Assembly (NCBI GenBank): GCA_958449715.1
Contig: CAUDIU010000010.1
Coordinates: 1 to 34,949 of the forward strand
Length of the DNA stretch: 34,949 nt
Source of the DNA: an uncultured Clostridium sp.
Lineage (GTDB): Bacteria > Cyanobacteriota > Vampirovibrionia > Gastranaerophilales > Gastranaerophilaceae
Direction of reading: 5' to 3'
Shown in pieces: positions 1 to 7,122 of the stretch. Position 1 is the stretch's first letter. Every line of letters begins with the position of its first letter. The translations under genes were made by a program, and so were the position numbers. Under the pieces are notes generated by a model. It was not told the DNA's origin. It saw nothing but the letters and a program-made list of their open reading frames with translations, and searched no databases.

Positions 1-2
1 GC

Positions 3-41
3 TTAAATTACGCCCCCCCCCCGCGTTTCAAATCTTTTCAC
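3..41 (-). CDS. 12-codon mini-ORF with G10 tract (copy A)
   Basis: A GTG start at 41 is preceded by a perfect AAGGAG (48-53) with 6-nt spacing. It reads (M/V)KRFETRGGGVI and stops with TAA. The glycine codons come from a run of ten G (plus-strand C at 13-22). A homologous mini-ORF with identical spacing lies at 26768-26806. With an eleventh G the frame would leave this stop and run out of the window, so it may be the start of a longer, phase-variable gene. Very short, so translation is inferred from the conserved signals only. Confidence 0.45.
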   Translation of the reverse strand: MKRFETRGGGVI

Positions 42-73
42 AATTCGCTCCTTTCTTTATTTTTTACTTTTAT

Positions 74-102
74 ATTATAACATTTATTCCAACACTTTTC
101 AA
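74..102 (-). promoter_or_regulatory. Sigma70-like promoter of mini-ORF A
   Basis: On the minus strand TTGAAA (97-102) and TATAAT (74-79) are separated by 17 bp, with a TG extension before the -10. Transcription would start near 67 and leave a leader of about 26 nt containing AAGGAG. It lies just downstream of the radical SAM stop codon, so the mini-ORF is expected to be transcribed on its own. Confidence 0.7.
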
Positions 103-105
103 TTG

Positions 106-1377
106 CTAAATAGATAAATCATATAAATATTCAACAATTTCCCCCATTGAATAAATATTTTTTACAATAAAAAATTCTTTTCCTGTTTTTTCTTTAACGT
201 AAGATAAATTCTTTCCATCAAGAAAATCTTCAGAATATGGCCTTAGCATAACAGATGGAATTATGACAATATCTGCATCAATATTTTTAACCGTTTTTAT
301 CAAATCATCAGTCGTAATTAATCCTGCAACAGTAATATCTTGTCCCCAATAATCTGATTTTACAGGGTTTACCGTTACAGATAAATTTTTTATTTTATTT
401 AATTTTTCTGCAATTTTATCTATTGCATACTTTGCAGCATAACTCGTCGCAAACGACAATTTCAATGGAGTTTTAATCTTTTTAGGCAGTTTTCTTGATT
501 TAAAATCATCAAGTAACATTCTAATAGAGCCGACACCATCTTCTAACTGATTAAAATTACCATAATACTTAGTTGGAGGTATATCCTGTTCTGCGAGTAA
601 GAAAAATTCGTCAGAGCAGCAAACTCGTTTATATTTTGAAGCAATTTTTATAGTTTCTTGTGCACATTTTTTATCAACTTGCTTTAGACCTTCTTTTCTA
701 AATTGAGTAATCCCAACTGGCACAATTGCAACAGATAACACTGTATTCTTAAGTTCTGCTAAATCAGAAAGAGTTCTTTCTAATTCTGCACCATCATTAT
801 ATCCAGGGCACAAAACAATTTGAGCATGAAACGGAATTTTATTTTTTCTAAACCATTTTAAATTTTCCAAAGCTCTACCAGCATTAGGATTTTTAAGCAT
901 TTTTACCCTCAGTTCTGGATTTGTAGTATGAACTGAAACATAAAAAGGTCCTAAATGCATTCTTTTAATACGGTCTTTATCATCTTCGGATAAATTAGTT
1001 AAAGTAATATAAGTTCCTTGCAAATAAGACAATCTATAATCATCATCTTTTACATAAAGAGTTTCCCTTAAACCTTTTGGCTGTTGATCAACAAAGCAAA
1101 AAATACAATGATTAAGACAAGGTTTTACTCGGTCAAATACAGCACTTTCAAAGATAATACCTAATTCTTCATCAAAGTCTTTTTCAAGCTCGATTTCTTC
1201 AATTTCTCCATTTAACTTTTTAATTTCTAAGGTAAGTAAATCAGATTTGCACAAAAAATTATAATCAATCATATCAATCATTTTAGAATTATCGATTGAT
1301 AAAATTTCATCACCTTTTTCAATACCTAATTCTTCAGCTATAGAGCCTTCAACCACTCCATTAACAATTGCTGGCAT
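106..1377 (-). CDS. DUF512 family radical SAM protein (PDZ-like N-terminus)
   Basis: Iron-sulfur radical SAM enzyme of unknown substrate; the family is conserved in cyanobacteria and clostridia. The N-terminus is a PDZ-like segment (PAIVNGVVEGSIAEELGI). The cluster motif C-x3-C-x2-C follows (CLNHCIFC, near residue 90) and then the DUF512 C-terminal half. I place the start at the ATG at 1377, not at the in-frame ATG at 1398. GGAG sits seven nt upstream of 1377, and the PDZ-like domain begins right after it. The start overlaps the end of the PadR-like gene by 17 bp, so the two are probably co-transcribed and translationally coupled. About 423 aa, normal for the family. Confidence 0.85.
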   Translation of the reverse strand: MPAIVNGVVEGSIAEELGIEKGDEILSIDNSKMIDMIDYNFLCKSDLLTLEIKKLNGEIEEIELEKDFDEELGIIFESAVFDRVKPCLNHCIFCFVDQQPKGLRETLYVKDDDYRLSYLQGTYITLTNLSEDDKDRIKRMHLGPFYVSVHTTNPELRVKMLKNPNAGRALENLKWFRKNKIPFHAQIVLCPGYNDGAELERTLSDLAELKNTVLSVAIVPVGITQFRKEGLKQVDKKCAQETIKIASKYKRVCCSDEFFLLAEQDIPPTKYYGNFNQLEDGVGSIRMLLDDFKSRKLPKKIKTPLKLSFATSYAAKYAIDKIAEKLNKIKNLSVTVNPVKSDYWGQDITVAGLITTDDLIKTVKNIDADIVIIPSVMLRPYSEDFLDGKNLSYVKEKTGKEFFIVKNIYSMGEIVEYLYDLSI

Positions 1378-1885
1378 TATCTTTCTCCAGTCCTTCAATT
1401 ATAACTATAAAATTTGAAAATTCACACAATGCATTGTCTAATATAATTTTTTGATAAAAGTTTATGTGACTATACTCATCATTTAAAATATTTTGAGCTG
1501 CAAGTTTAAATTGCATTGCACGAGATTTTGTTGAAAAGAACAATCTTTTACGCTCACTAGAATCCAAACAATCTGCACAAGATAACTTAACTCTTGCATT
1601 TGATAAGAATTGCAAAGGATTATCGCTTAAATCTTCAAGAATTAAACGCTTTAATTCTGTAATACCTTGCTTTGAAATTTCATAATAAACAGATAATTTA
1701 CCACCTTCAGACATACTTTTTCTTGAAGTTAAACATTGTTTTTCTTCTAAACGCCTTAAAGCAGGTTTCAAAGCCCCAAAACTTGGTTTTGTAAACGGAG
1801 CAAAATTATCTTCTATACGCTTTTGTATAGCGTACATTGTTAGGTCTCTTTTCAACAAAACATATAAAATTAAGAGTTCAATCAT
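1361..1885 (-). CDS. PadR-like winged-helix transcriptional regulator
   Basis: The N-terminal half looks like a PadR winged helix: IELLILYVLLKRDLTMYAIQ is the usual first helix, followed by a helix around SFGALKPALRRLEEK and a wing with SEGGKLSVYYEISKQG. The C-terminal half is helical, as in the family. An in-frame ATG exists at 1924, but I chose the ATG at 1885. It begins the conserved first helix, and a TTGATA-17-TATTCT promoter ends exactly 6 nt before it, which implies a leaderless mRNA starting at this ATG. The ORF then has 174 codons. The gene is divergent from mlaE across a short shared promoter region and overlaps the radical SAM gene. Its ligand is unknown, and regulation of either neighbour is only a guess. 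Confidence 0.7.
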   Translation of the reverse strand: MIELLILYVLLKRDLTMYAIQKRIEDNFAPFTKPSFGALKPALRRLEEKQCLTSRKSMSEGGKLSVYYEISKQGITELKRLILEDLSDNPLQFLSNARVKLSCADCLDSSERKRLFFSTKSRAMQFKLAAQNILNDEYSHINFYQKIILDNALCEFSNFIVIIEGLEKDNASNC

Positions 1886-1891
1886 AATTGA

Positions 1892-1920
1892 AGAATACCA
1901 CAAATTACACTGTTTATCAA
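1892..1920 (-). promoter_or_regulatory. Promoter of PadR-like gene, leaderless type
   Basis: TTGATA (1915-1920) and TATTCT (1892-1897) are separated by 17 bp on the minus strand. Six nt separate the -10 from the ATG at 1885, so the predicted start site is the A of the ATG. No Shine-Dalgarno is present. Confidence 0.5.
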
Positions 1921-1953
1921 ACATATAAAATGCTCATAATATTTCAACACAAA

Positions 1954-1982
1954 TTGCATTAATCAAAAATTTTTTGTATAAT
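1954..1982 (+). promoter_or_regulatory. Promoter of mlaE, leaderless type
   Basis: TTGCAT (1954-1959) and TATAAT (1977-1982) are separated by 17 bp. The -10 ends 6 nt before the ATG at 1989, so transcription is expected to begin at the start codon. No Shine-Dalgarno precedes it. An in-frame TTG at 1974 lies upstream of the -10 and would not be transcribed. Confidence 0.6.
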
Positions 1983-1988
1983 TCAGAA

Positions 1989-2798
1989 ATGGGCAGTCTA
2001 CAAAAATATTACAAACAATCAGCTACTTATAAGATATTTACCGGAATGTTCAAAGAATTTGAAGAATTCCTAGACACTCTTGGGAAAATAACTCTTAACG
2101 GGATTGATGTAATAAAATGCTTACTCAAAGGTCAAATAGACAAAAAAGAACTTATTGAACAATGCTATAGATTTGGCGTAACTTCATTACCTATAACTCT
2201 ATCCATTGTCGGAATGACTTCTGTAATCGTTGCATCTCAAGTTGCCTTAGAAATGGTAAAACAAGGCGGAAGCAATTTTGTCGGACTTTTAATGACTATT
2301 CTTATAGTAAGAGAAGTCGGAGTTATTATGTCTGGCTTTGCTATAATCTCAATGATAGGTTCATCATTAGCATCTGAAATTGCAACAATGAGAGTAACTG
2401 AACAAATAGATGCAATAGAAGTTTTAAAAGTTAATCCAATTAATTATTTATTTGTTCCAAGAATTTTAGCAGGATTAATTATGATGCCACCAATTGTTAT
2501 AATCGCATCAACTGTCGGGGTTCTAGCTGGAGCTGTCACTGCAAAATTAACAGCAGGACTTGGCTATCGAGCATTTTTTGACTCTGCTTGGTTAGGTATT
2601 TATATGAAAGATTTAGGTGTATGCCTTTTAAAAGCTTTATTTTTTGGAGGCACAATTTCGCTAATCAGCTGTTCTTGCGGATATTACGCAAAAGGCGGAG
2701 CTAAAGGTGTCGGAGAAGCTACAACCAAATCCGTTGTCTGGTCTTTTGTGGCAATTGTAATATGGGATATGATATTTGCTATAGCATTTTTCTTTTAA
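1989..2798 (+). CDS. mlaE: MlaE/YrbE-type lipid ABC transporter permease
   Basis: Inner-membrane permease of the MlaE (DUF140) family, which moves phospholipids between inner and outer membrane in diderms; the plastid relative is TGD1. About 269 aa, with several hydrophobic segments. The family-typical central stretch is present (GSSLASEIATMRVTEQIDAIEVLKVNP within residues 120-160, then a hydrophobic hairpin). The start is the ATG at 1989, because the -10 box ends six nt upstream. The ATPase gene mlaF follows by 21 nt, so the two form an operon. No MlaD-type substrate-binding gene is adjacent; it may be elsewhere. Confidence 0.88.
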   Translation: MGSLQKYYKQSATYKIFTGMFKEFEEFLDTLGKITLNGIDVIKCLLKGQIDKKELIEQCYRFGVTSLPITLSIVGMTSVIVASQVALEMVKQGGSNFVGLLMTILIVREVGVIMSGFAIISMIGSSLASEIATMRVTEQIDAIEVLKVNPINYLFVPRILAGLIMMPPIVIIASTVGVLAGAVTAKLTAGLGYRAFFDSAWLGIYMKDLGVCLLKALFFGGTISLISCSCGYYAKGGAKGVGEATTKSVVWSFVAIVIWDMIFAIAFFF

Positions 2799-2819
2799 AA
2801 GAGGTAAAATTTTAACACA

Positions 2820-3545
2820 ATGAGTATAGAAGTAAAAAATTTAATAAAAACATTTGATGCTAAAAGAGTAATTGATGACGTATCATTTAAAGTTGAGAGC
2901 GGAGAAACACTTGCAATTGTAGGATTTTCAGGATCTGGAAAAAGTACAATTCTTAAACTTATATGCGGACTTTTAACACCTGACAGTGGTGAAATAATAA
3001 CATCAAAAGGCGATATTGCAATGGTCTTTCAATACTCAGCGCTATTTGATTCTCTTAATGTCGCTGACAATATTGCATTTGCTCTACATGAAAGAAAAGA
3101 CCTGAGAAAAAAATACACAGAAAAAGAAATAAGAAATATAGTTGCAGAAAAATTAGAACTTGTTGGGCTAAAAGGTATTGAAAACAAATTTCCATCAGAA
3201 TTATCAGGCGGTATGCAAAAAAGAGTAAGCTTTGCTCGTGCAATTGTTACAGAACCGAATTCAATACTTTATGACGAGCCAACAGCAGGTTTGGACCCGA
3301 TTTCATCTACACTTATTGAAGATTATATTGTTCGTTTGAAAGATGAAACAAATGCTGCATCTGTTGTAGTTACTCACCAAATGTCTACAATTAATAGAAC
3401 TGCAGATAAAGTAATTATGCTTTATCAAGGAAAAGTTGTTTTTGAAGGGACACCAGAAGAAATGATGAGACAAGATAACGAATATACAAAACAATTCGTC
3501 ACAGCTTCTCTAGAAGGTCCTATGCAAATGATTGCTGAAAATTAA
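2820..3545 (+). CDS. mlaF: MlaF-type lipid ABC transporter ATP-binding protein
   Basis: Cytoplasmic ATPase partner of MlaE. It has the full ABC set: Walker A GFSGSGKST near residues 35-43, Q-loop in MVFQYSALFDSLN, signature ELSGGMQKRVSFARAI, Walker B ILYDEP with AGLDP after it, and the switch histidine in VVVTHQ. The Q-loop variant FQYSALFDSLNV and the GGMQKRV signature are typical of the MlaF/TGD3 group rather than of amino-acid importers. 241 aa, normal length. It follows mlaE and precedes an aminotransferase gene by only 11 nt, so all three are probably on one transcript. Confidence 0.88.
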   Translation: MSIEVKNLIKTFDAKRVIDDVSFKVESGETLAIVGFSGSGKSTILKLICGLLTPDSGEIITSKGDIAMVFQYSALFDSLNVADNIAFALHERKDLRKKYTEKEIRNIVAEKLELVGLKGIENKFPSELSGGMQKRVSFARAIVTEPNSILYDEPTAGLDPISSTLIEDYIVRLKDETNAASVVVTHQMSTINRTADKVIMLYQGKVVFEGTPEEMMRQDNEYTKQFVTASLEGPMQMIAEN

Positions 3546-3556
3546 GGAAGGGAAAT

Positions 3557-4807
3557 ATGAATATAGAAAAATTATTCAACAAAGAAGTGATGTCTTTAGA
3601 GACATACATAATGTTTAGATTAAAAGAACAAACAGCTAAATTAAAAGATGAACTTATTGCTAAAAACAGAGCTCCAATATCTTTATCAATGGGAGCACCT
3701 ACAGCAAACCCTCCTGAAGCACTTTTAAACAGTTTAAAAGAAATTATTGACGAAGATGGTATACACATGTACTCAATACCTAAAGGAGAACCATACTTTA
3801 GAAAAGCAATAGCTCAAAGAATGAAAAATCGTTTTGGGGTAACTCTTGACCCGGAAACCGAAATATTCTCTCTTGTAGGTTCCAAAGAAGGTATTGCAAA
3901 TCTAGTAAGATTTATTACAACTCCAAAACATGAAGAATTGGAAAAAGATGTAATTATGGTACCGGACCCTTGCTATGCATCATATTTACAATTTATTCAA
4001 TGTTCAGGAGCTAAAGCTTACCCAATGCCTTTAACTCAAGAAAATAATTATATGCCAGATGTTGAAGAAATTTACCATCAAATAATTAAAGATGGATATA
4101 AAAAAGAAAACATTAAAGCATTATTTATAAATTATCCCAATAATCCTCTAGGAAGCTCTGCTACAAGAGAATATGTACAATCAGTCATCAATTTCTGTAA
4201 AAAATATGACATTCTGCTTGTATCAGATGCTGCATATTGCGATATGTATTTCACAGAAGAAGAAAAACCTTTCAGTATCTTTGAATTAGATGGAGCTAAA
4301 GATATCGGAATTGAATTTTATAGTTTTTCAAAACCGTATGCTGTAACTGGCTGGAGATTAGGCTGGGTATGCGGAAATAAAGATGTTGTTCAACGATTTG
4401 GAAAAGGGAAATCAACTATTGATAACGGAATATTCAAAGCTCTACAAAAAGCTTGTGCTGAAATACTAAATTCCGAAGAAGGCGATAAATACATAGAAGA
4501 AAAAAATAAAGGCTATGCAAAAAAACAAGCTATTATGGTAAAAGGATTTAAAGAACTTGGCTGGCCAATTGATGAAAAAACAGTTCCTCATACAACATTC
4601 TATCTATGGCTACCAATTCCAAAAAGATATGATTCCGCATTCCAATTCTGCGAAGATGTCTTAAAAACTTCAGGCGTTGTCCTAGTTCCTGGTAATGCCT
4701 TTGGAAATCATGGAGAAGGCTTCTTTAGATTATCATTTGTATGCTCAGATGAACAACTGCAAGAAGTAATCGACAGATTTAAAGCTGACGGATTTACTTT
4801 TAATTAA
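3557..4807 (+). CDS. Class I/II PLP-dependent aminotransferase (possibly LL-diaminopimelate aminotransferase-like)
   Basis: Fold-type I aminotransferase of 416 aa. Recognisable residues are the YPNNPLG loop (Asn195), the SDAAY motif with Asp224 and Tyr227, the PLP-binding lysine Lys259 in SFSKPYAVTGWRLGW, and the C-terminal arginine in FFRLSF. The IPKGEPYFRKAIA segment and the overall pattern resemble aminotransferases annotated as LL-diaminopimelate aminotransferase or as aspartate/aromatic types. Substrate cannot be fixed from sequence reading alone. The Shine-Dalgarno is GGAAGGG about 7 nt before the ATG. It lies 11 nt after mlaF with no promoter in between, and the transcript ends at the hairpin at 4865-4894. 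Confidence 0.75.
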   Translation: MNIEKLFNKEVMSLETYIMFRLKEQTAKLKDELIAKNRAPISLSMGAPTANPPEALLNSLKEIIDEDGIHMYSIPKGEPYFRKAIAQRMKNRFGVTLDPETEIFSLVGSKEGIANLVRFITTPKHEELEKDVIMVPDPCYASYLQFIQCSGAKAYPMPLTQENNYMPDVEEIYHQIIKDGYKKENIKALFINYPNNPLGSSATREYVQSVINFCKKYDILLVSDAAYCDMYFTEEEKPFSIFELDGAKDIGIEFYSFSKPYAVTGWRLGWVCGNKDVVQRFGKGKSTIDNGIFKALQKACAEILNSEEGDKYIEEKNKGYAKKQAIMVKGFKELGWPIDEKTVPHTTFYLWLPIPKRYDSAFQFCEDVLKTSGVVLVPGNAFGNHGEGFFRLSFVCSDEQLQEVIDRFKADGFTFN

Positions 4808-4864
4808 AAGCTAAAAACAGAGTATTTATTATAATTTTTAGATTTTAAATTTTAATATTTCATA

Positions 4865-4894
4865 AAAAAATCGCCTTATAATCAGGCGATTTTT
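4865..4894. terminator. Bidirectional intrinsic terminator
   Basis: AAAAAATCGCCT, a 7-nt loop, then AGGCGATTTTT. A-tract and T-tract flank the GC-rich stem on both sides, so it can end the mlaEF-aminotransferase transcript and the opposing transcript of the genes at 4942-5850. Confidence 0.8.
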
Positions 4895-4941
4895 ATATAT
4901 GAAATCTGGCAAATTTAATATATTTTGTTTGCCGCGCAATT

Positions 4942-5313
4942 TTATGAAAGTGCCATTAAAGCTTTCACTGAACGCGCGTTGTCTCTTACTTCTTCATCAG
5001 AATGTTCATTTACAGTATCTTCTAATATTTTCATAGCTTCTGATTTGTCATTTAATGATAAGAGTTCATTAATTGTGCTCATAGCAACGACTGTAGACAT
5101 GTCATTTATGCCTTTTCCTTTATTAGTAATAACTACTTTTAAAGAATCATGCATATTTTTCTTAACTAATGCACGAGCAGTCATTTCTCTGATTGCATCT
5201 ATTTTTGAATTAGTACCAACATCTTCTAAAATAGAAATAGTTTCAGGATTTTCATTAAGACCTAATCCTTCAATTATATTTGTAACATCTCTTACTATTT
5301 TTTTATCTACCAT
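4942..5313 (-). CDS. Hypothetical helical protein, possibly HEAT-repeat-like
   Basis: 123 aa, no signal peptide, no membrane segment. It reads as consecutive amphipathic helices (IDAIREMTARALVKK, MSTVVAMSTINELLSL, EEVRDNARSVKALMAL) that look like short HEAT-type helical pairs; this is an impression, not a family match. A strong Shine-Dalgarno (AGGAGGGGAGAAAG) precedes the ATG. It follows the gene at 5332-5850 by 18 nt on the same strand and is probably co-transcribed with it. A longer plus-strand open frame overlaps this pair, but it lacks a ribosome binding site and is antisense to both genes. Confidence 0.65.
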   Translation of the reverse strand: MVDKKIVRDVTNIIEGLGLNENPETISILEDVGTNSKIDAIREMTARALVKKNMHDSLKVVITNKGKGINDMSTVVAMSTINELLSLNDKSEAMKILEDTVNEHSDEEVRDNARSVKALMALS

Positions 5314-5331
5314 TTACTTTCTCCCCTCCTA

Positions 5332-5850
5332 TTATATTTCTGCTGCTTCCCAAAGAGCAATTTTATCAGTAGCAAGTTGTCTTGCAGCTGCCATATCTTC
5401 CATTTTTGAAACTGACTTAGCAGAAACACCTGAAGAAATTAAATCTGTAACAGATGTACCTAAAGTTTCTTTAACTGAATTAAACATAGAAATAGCTTTT
5501 TCTTTAGCAGGAGCGAAAGAAATTTCAACTTCGTTTAACTTATTCCAGCCATTAACAATACTATCTTTCATTCTGTTACCAAATGCCTTTGCTGATTCAA
5601 TCATATTATGGAATCTTTCGCCAATACCAGAAATTGATCCAACTAAAGCACTTGCTTTTAATTTACCTGTAAAGCTTGGTTGATCTGCCTTTTTAGCAGA
5701 AGATTCAAATACATCTGCAGTCAACACATTTCCTTTAAAAGAAGATGCTGCAAAAGGATTTGTTGAATTTGAATTTCTTTGTGTGTTTGTTTCGTGCTTA
5801 CTTGTGTTAAAAAGTCTCTCACGAATAGATGGGATTGATAAATTTGCCAT
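5332..5850 (-). CDS. Hypothetical protein with SFKGN / SFTGK motifs
   Basis: 172 aa, not recognised as a named family. The first 60 residues are polar and probably disordered, with two short motifs, SFKGN (37-41) and SFTGK (59-63). The rest is amphipathic helix without a membrane segment or signal peptide. Similar F-x-(G/S/A)-(N/K) motifs occur near the ends of the proteins at 32679 and 34097, so this may be a lineage-specific feature. The Shine-Dalgarno AAGGAT lies 8 nt before the ATG. First gene of a two-gene operon with 4942-5313. Confidence 0.65.
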   Translation of the reverse strand: MANLSIPSIRERLFNTSKHETNTQRNSNSTNPFAASSFKGNVLTADVFESSAKKADQPSFTGKLKASALVGSISGIGERFHNMIESAKAFGNRMKDSIVNGWNKLNEVEISFAPAKEKAISMFNSVKETLGTSVTDLISSGVSAKSVSKMEDMAAARQLATDKIALWEAAEI

Positions 5851-5937
5851 TGTAATATCCTTTCGTATAACTTTATCGACCTTAATAGAATATCATCATC
5901 AAAAATATAATGGCTCAACCTTTTGGTGTATTCTTAT

Positions 5938-5966
5938 TTGAATTTCTTATACTTTAGTTGTAAAAT
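5938..5966 (+). promoter_or_regulatory. Promoter of mazG
   Basis: TTGAAT (5938-5943) and TAAAAT (5961-5966) with a 17-bp spacer, followed by AAAGGGG before the mazG ATG at 5988. The predicted leader is about 15 nt. Confidence 0.55.
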
Positions 5967-5987
5967 CTTTTCAAAAGGGGAATAATT

Positions 5988-6758
5988 ATGGGATATGAAA
6001 ATTTAGATAAATTAATAGAAACAGTGAGGGTTTTACGCTCTCCGGAAGGCTGCGAATGGGATAGAGCACAAACTCACTACAGCCTAAGACCAAACATGCT
6101 TGAAGAAGCTTATGAAGCAGTTGATGCTATGAATTCAGGAGATATAAAACATCTTAAAGAAGAATTAGGCGATGTATTATTACAAGTGTTATTGCATGCC
6201 CAAATAGCTGATGATGAAGGCGAATTTAACCTTGATGATGTTGCAAAAGGGCTAAATGAAAAACTAATACACAGACACCCGCATGTATTTGGAAATGTAA
6301 AAGTAAATTCAACGCAAGATATCATTGATAATTGGGATAAATTAAAAAAAGAAGAAAAACCTCACAGAAAATCAGCAATGGATGGGATTTCTAAATCACA
6401 AGCAGCATTAATGAGTGCACAAAAAATAAGCAAAAGAGCTGTTAAACAAGGTTTTGAATGGCCTAACGAACAATCACTATATGAATGTATTTATTCTGAA
6501 TTTGATGAATTTAAAGAAGCTGTACAAGAAAAAGATAAAGAACATATGGAAGAAGAAATGGGCGATATTTTATTTGCAGTCGTAAATCTTGCAAGATGGA
6601 ATAAAATTGATGCAGAACAAGCTCTTTTAAAAGCGAACAAAAAATTCATGCAAAGATTTCGTAAAATGGAAGAACTCGCAGAAAAAACGTTAGAAGAATA
6701 TGATTTTAGGGAATATGATATATTATGGAAGCGGGCTAAGGAGAATTTGGGAAATTAA
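5988..6758 (+). CDS. mazG: Nucleoside triphosphate pyrophosphohydrolase MazG
   Basis: House-cleaning enzyme that hydrolyses NTPs to NMP and pyrophosphate. 256 aa, the usual length of the two-domain form. The N-terminal domain carries the family signature GCEWDRAQTHYSL, EEAYEAVDAM and EELGDVLLQVLLHAQIA, which holds the metal-binding acidic residues. EKLIHRHPHVFG follows. The second MazG domain repeats the pattern (EFDEFKEAV, EEEMGDILFAVVNLARW). The Shine-Dalgarno AAAGGGG is well placed. It is divergent from the gene at 5850 and is followed by a short hypothetical gene after 94 nt. Confidence 0.93.
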   Translation: MGYENLDKLIETVRVLRSPEGCEWDRAQTHYSLRPNMLEEAYEAVDAMNSGDIKHLKEELGDVLLQVLLHAQIADDEGEFNLDDVAKGLNEKLIHRHPHVFGNVKVNSTQDIIDNWDKLKKEEKPHRKSAMDGISKSQAALMSAQKISKRAVKQGFEWPNEQSLYECIYSEFDEFKEAVQEKDKEHMEEEMGDILFAVVNLARWNKIDAEQALLKANKKFMQRFRKMEELAEKTLEEYDFREYDILWKRAKENLGN

Positions 6759-6852
6759 TTATTAAGAAATATTAAGTATCGTTACCCTAAAAAAGCAATT
6801 CCTAAATAAAAAAATCCTTTATATAAATATACAGGAAAGAGGATAAGATTTT

Positions 6853-7056
6853 ATGAAAGAACAGGAATTAAATACATTGATGTCTGTAGTTTCAGACCCA
6901 ATTAAAAATGTTTATAAGATTGAATCAAGAAAAGATTTAGAAGAAATTCAACGCATTATTAGAATTTTTAATATTGCTGAAAATCAACACAATAAACATG
7001 CAATGCTTTCTATTAAAAATCTTGCAACTCTAAGATTAGTTTTAAGCAACAATTAA
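6853..7056 (+). CDS. Small hypothetical protein (67 aa)
   Basis: A 67-aa soluble, mostly helical protein with no family that I recognise. AAAGAGG lies about 10 nt before the ATG, and a strong terminator follows 30 nt after the stop, which supports it as a real gene. There is no signal peptide or cysteine motif. It sits after mazG, but an AT-rich gap separates them and could hold its own weak promoter. Confidence 0.6.
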   Translation: MKEQELNTLMSVVSDPIKNVYKIESRKDLEEIQRIIRIFNIAENQHNKHAMLSIKNLATLRLVLSNN

Positions 7057-7087
7057 TACTCTTGCCCGAATAAACCAATAATATAAT

Positions 7088-7116
7088 AAGCCCTGATTTC
7101 ATCAGGGCTTTGTTGT
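7088..7116. terminator. Bidirectional intrinsic terminator
   Basis: AAGCCCTGAT, loop TTC, ATCAGGGCTT, then a T-rich tail. It lies between the convergent 67-aa gene and the pilin-like gene and can serve both. Confidence 0.8.
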
Positions 7117-7122
7117 ATTTTA

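Larger units (their letters stand above)
1..102 (-). repeat. Poly-G mini-ORF element, copy A
   Basis: This stretch matches 26764-26867 on the same strand. The shared parts, in order, are TTGAAA, a 17-nt spacer, a TAWAAT -10 box, 32 nt, AAGGAG six nt before the start codon, the start of a 12-codon ORF (KRF), a run of ten G, and AATTTAA. The spacing is identical in both copies, while the spacer and leader bases have diverged. It begins three bases after the stop of the radical SAM gene, and the window edge cuts whatever lies downstream. The role is not known. Confidence 0.75.

Noticed and set aside
1974..1988. TTG start extending MlaE by five codons
   Set aside because: It lies upstream of the TATAAT box that would drive the gene, so it would not be in the transcript.
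4925..5683. 252-codon open frame on the plus strand
   Set aside because: No ribosome binding site or promoter. It is antisense to two genes with strong Shine-Dalgarno sites, and its Ser/Ile/Phe-rich product looks like the complement of helical coding sequence.
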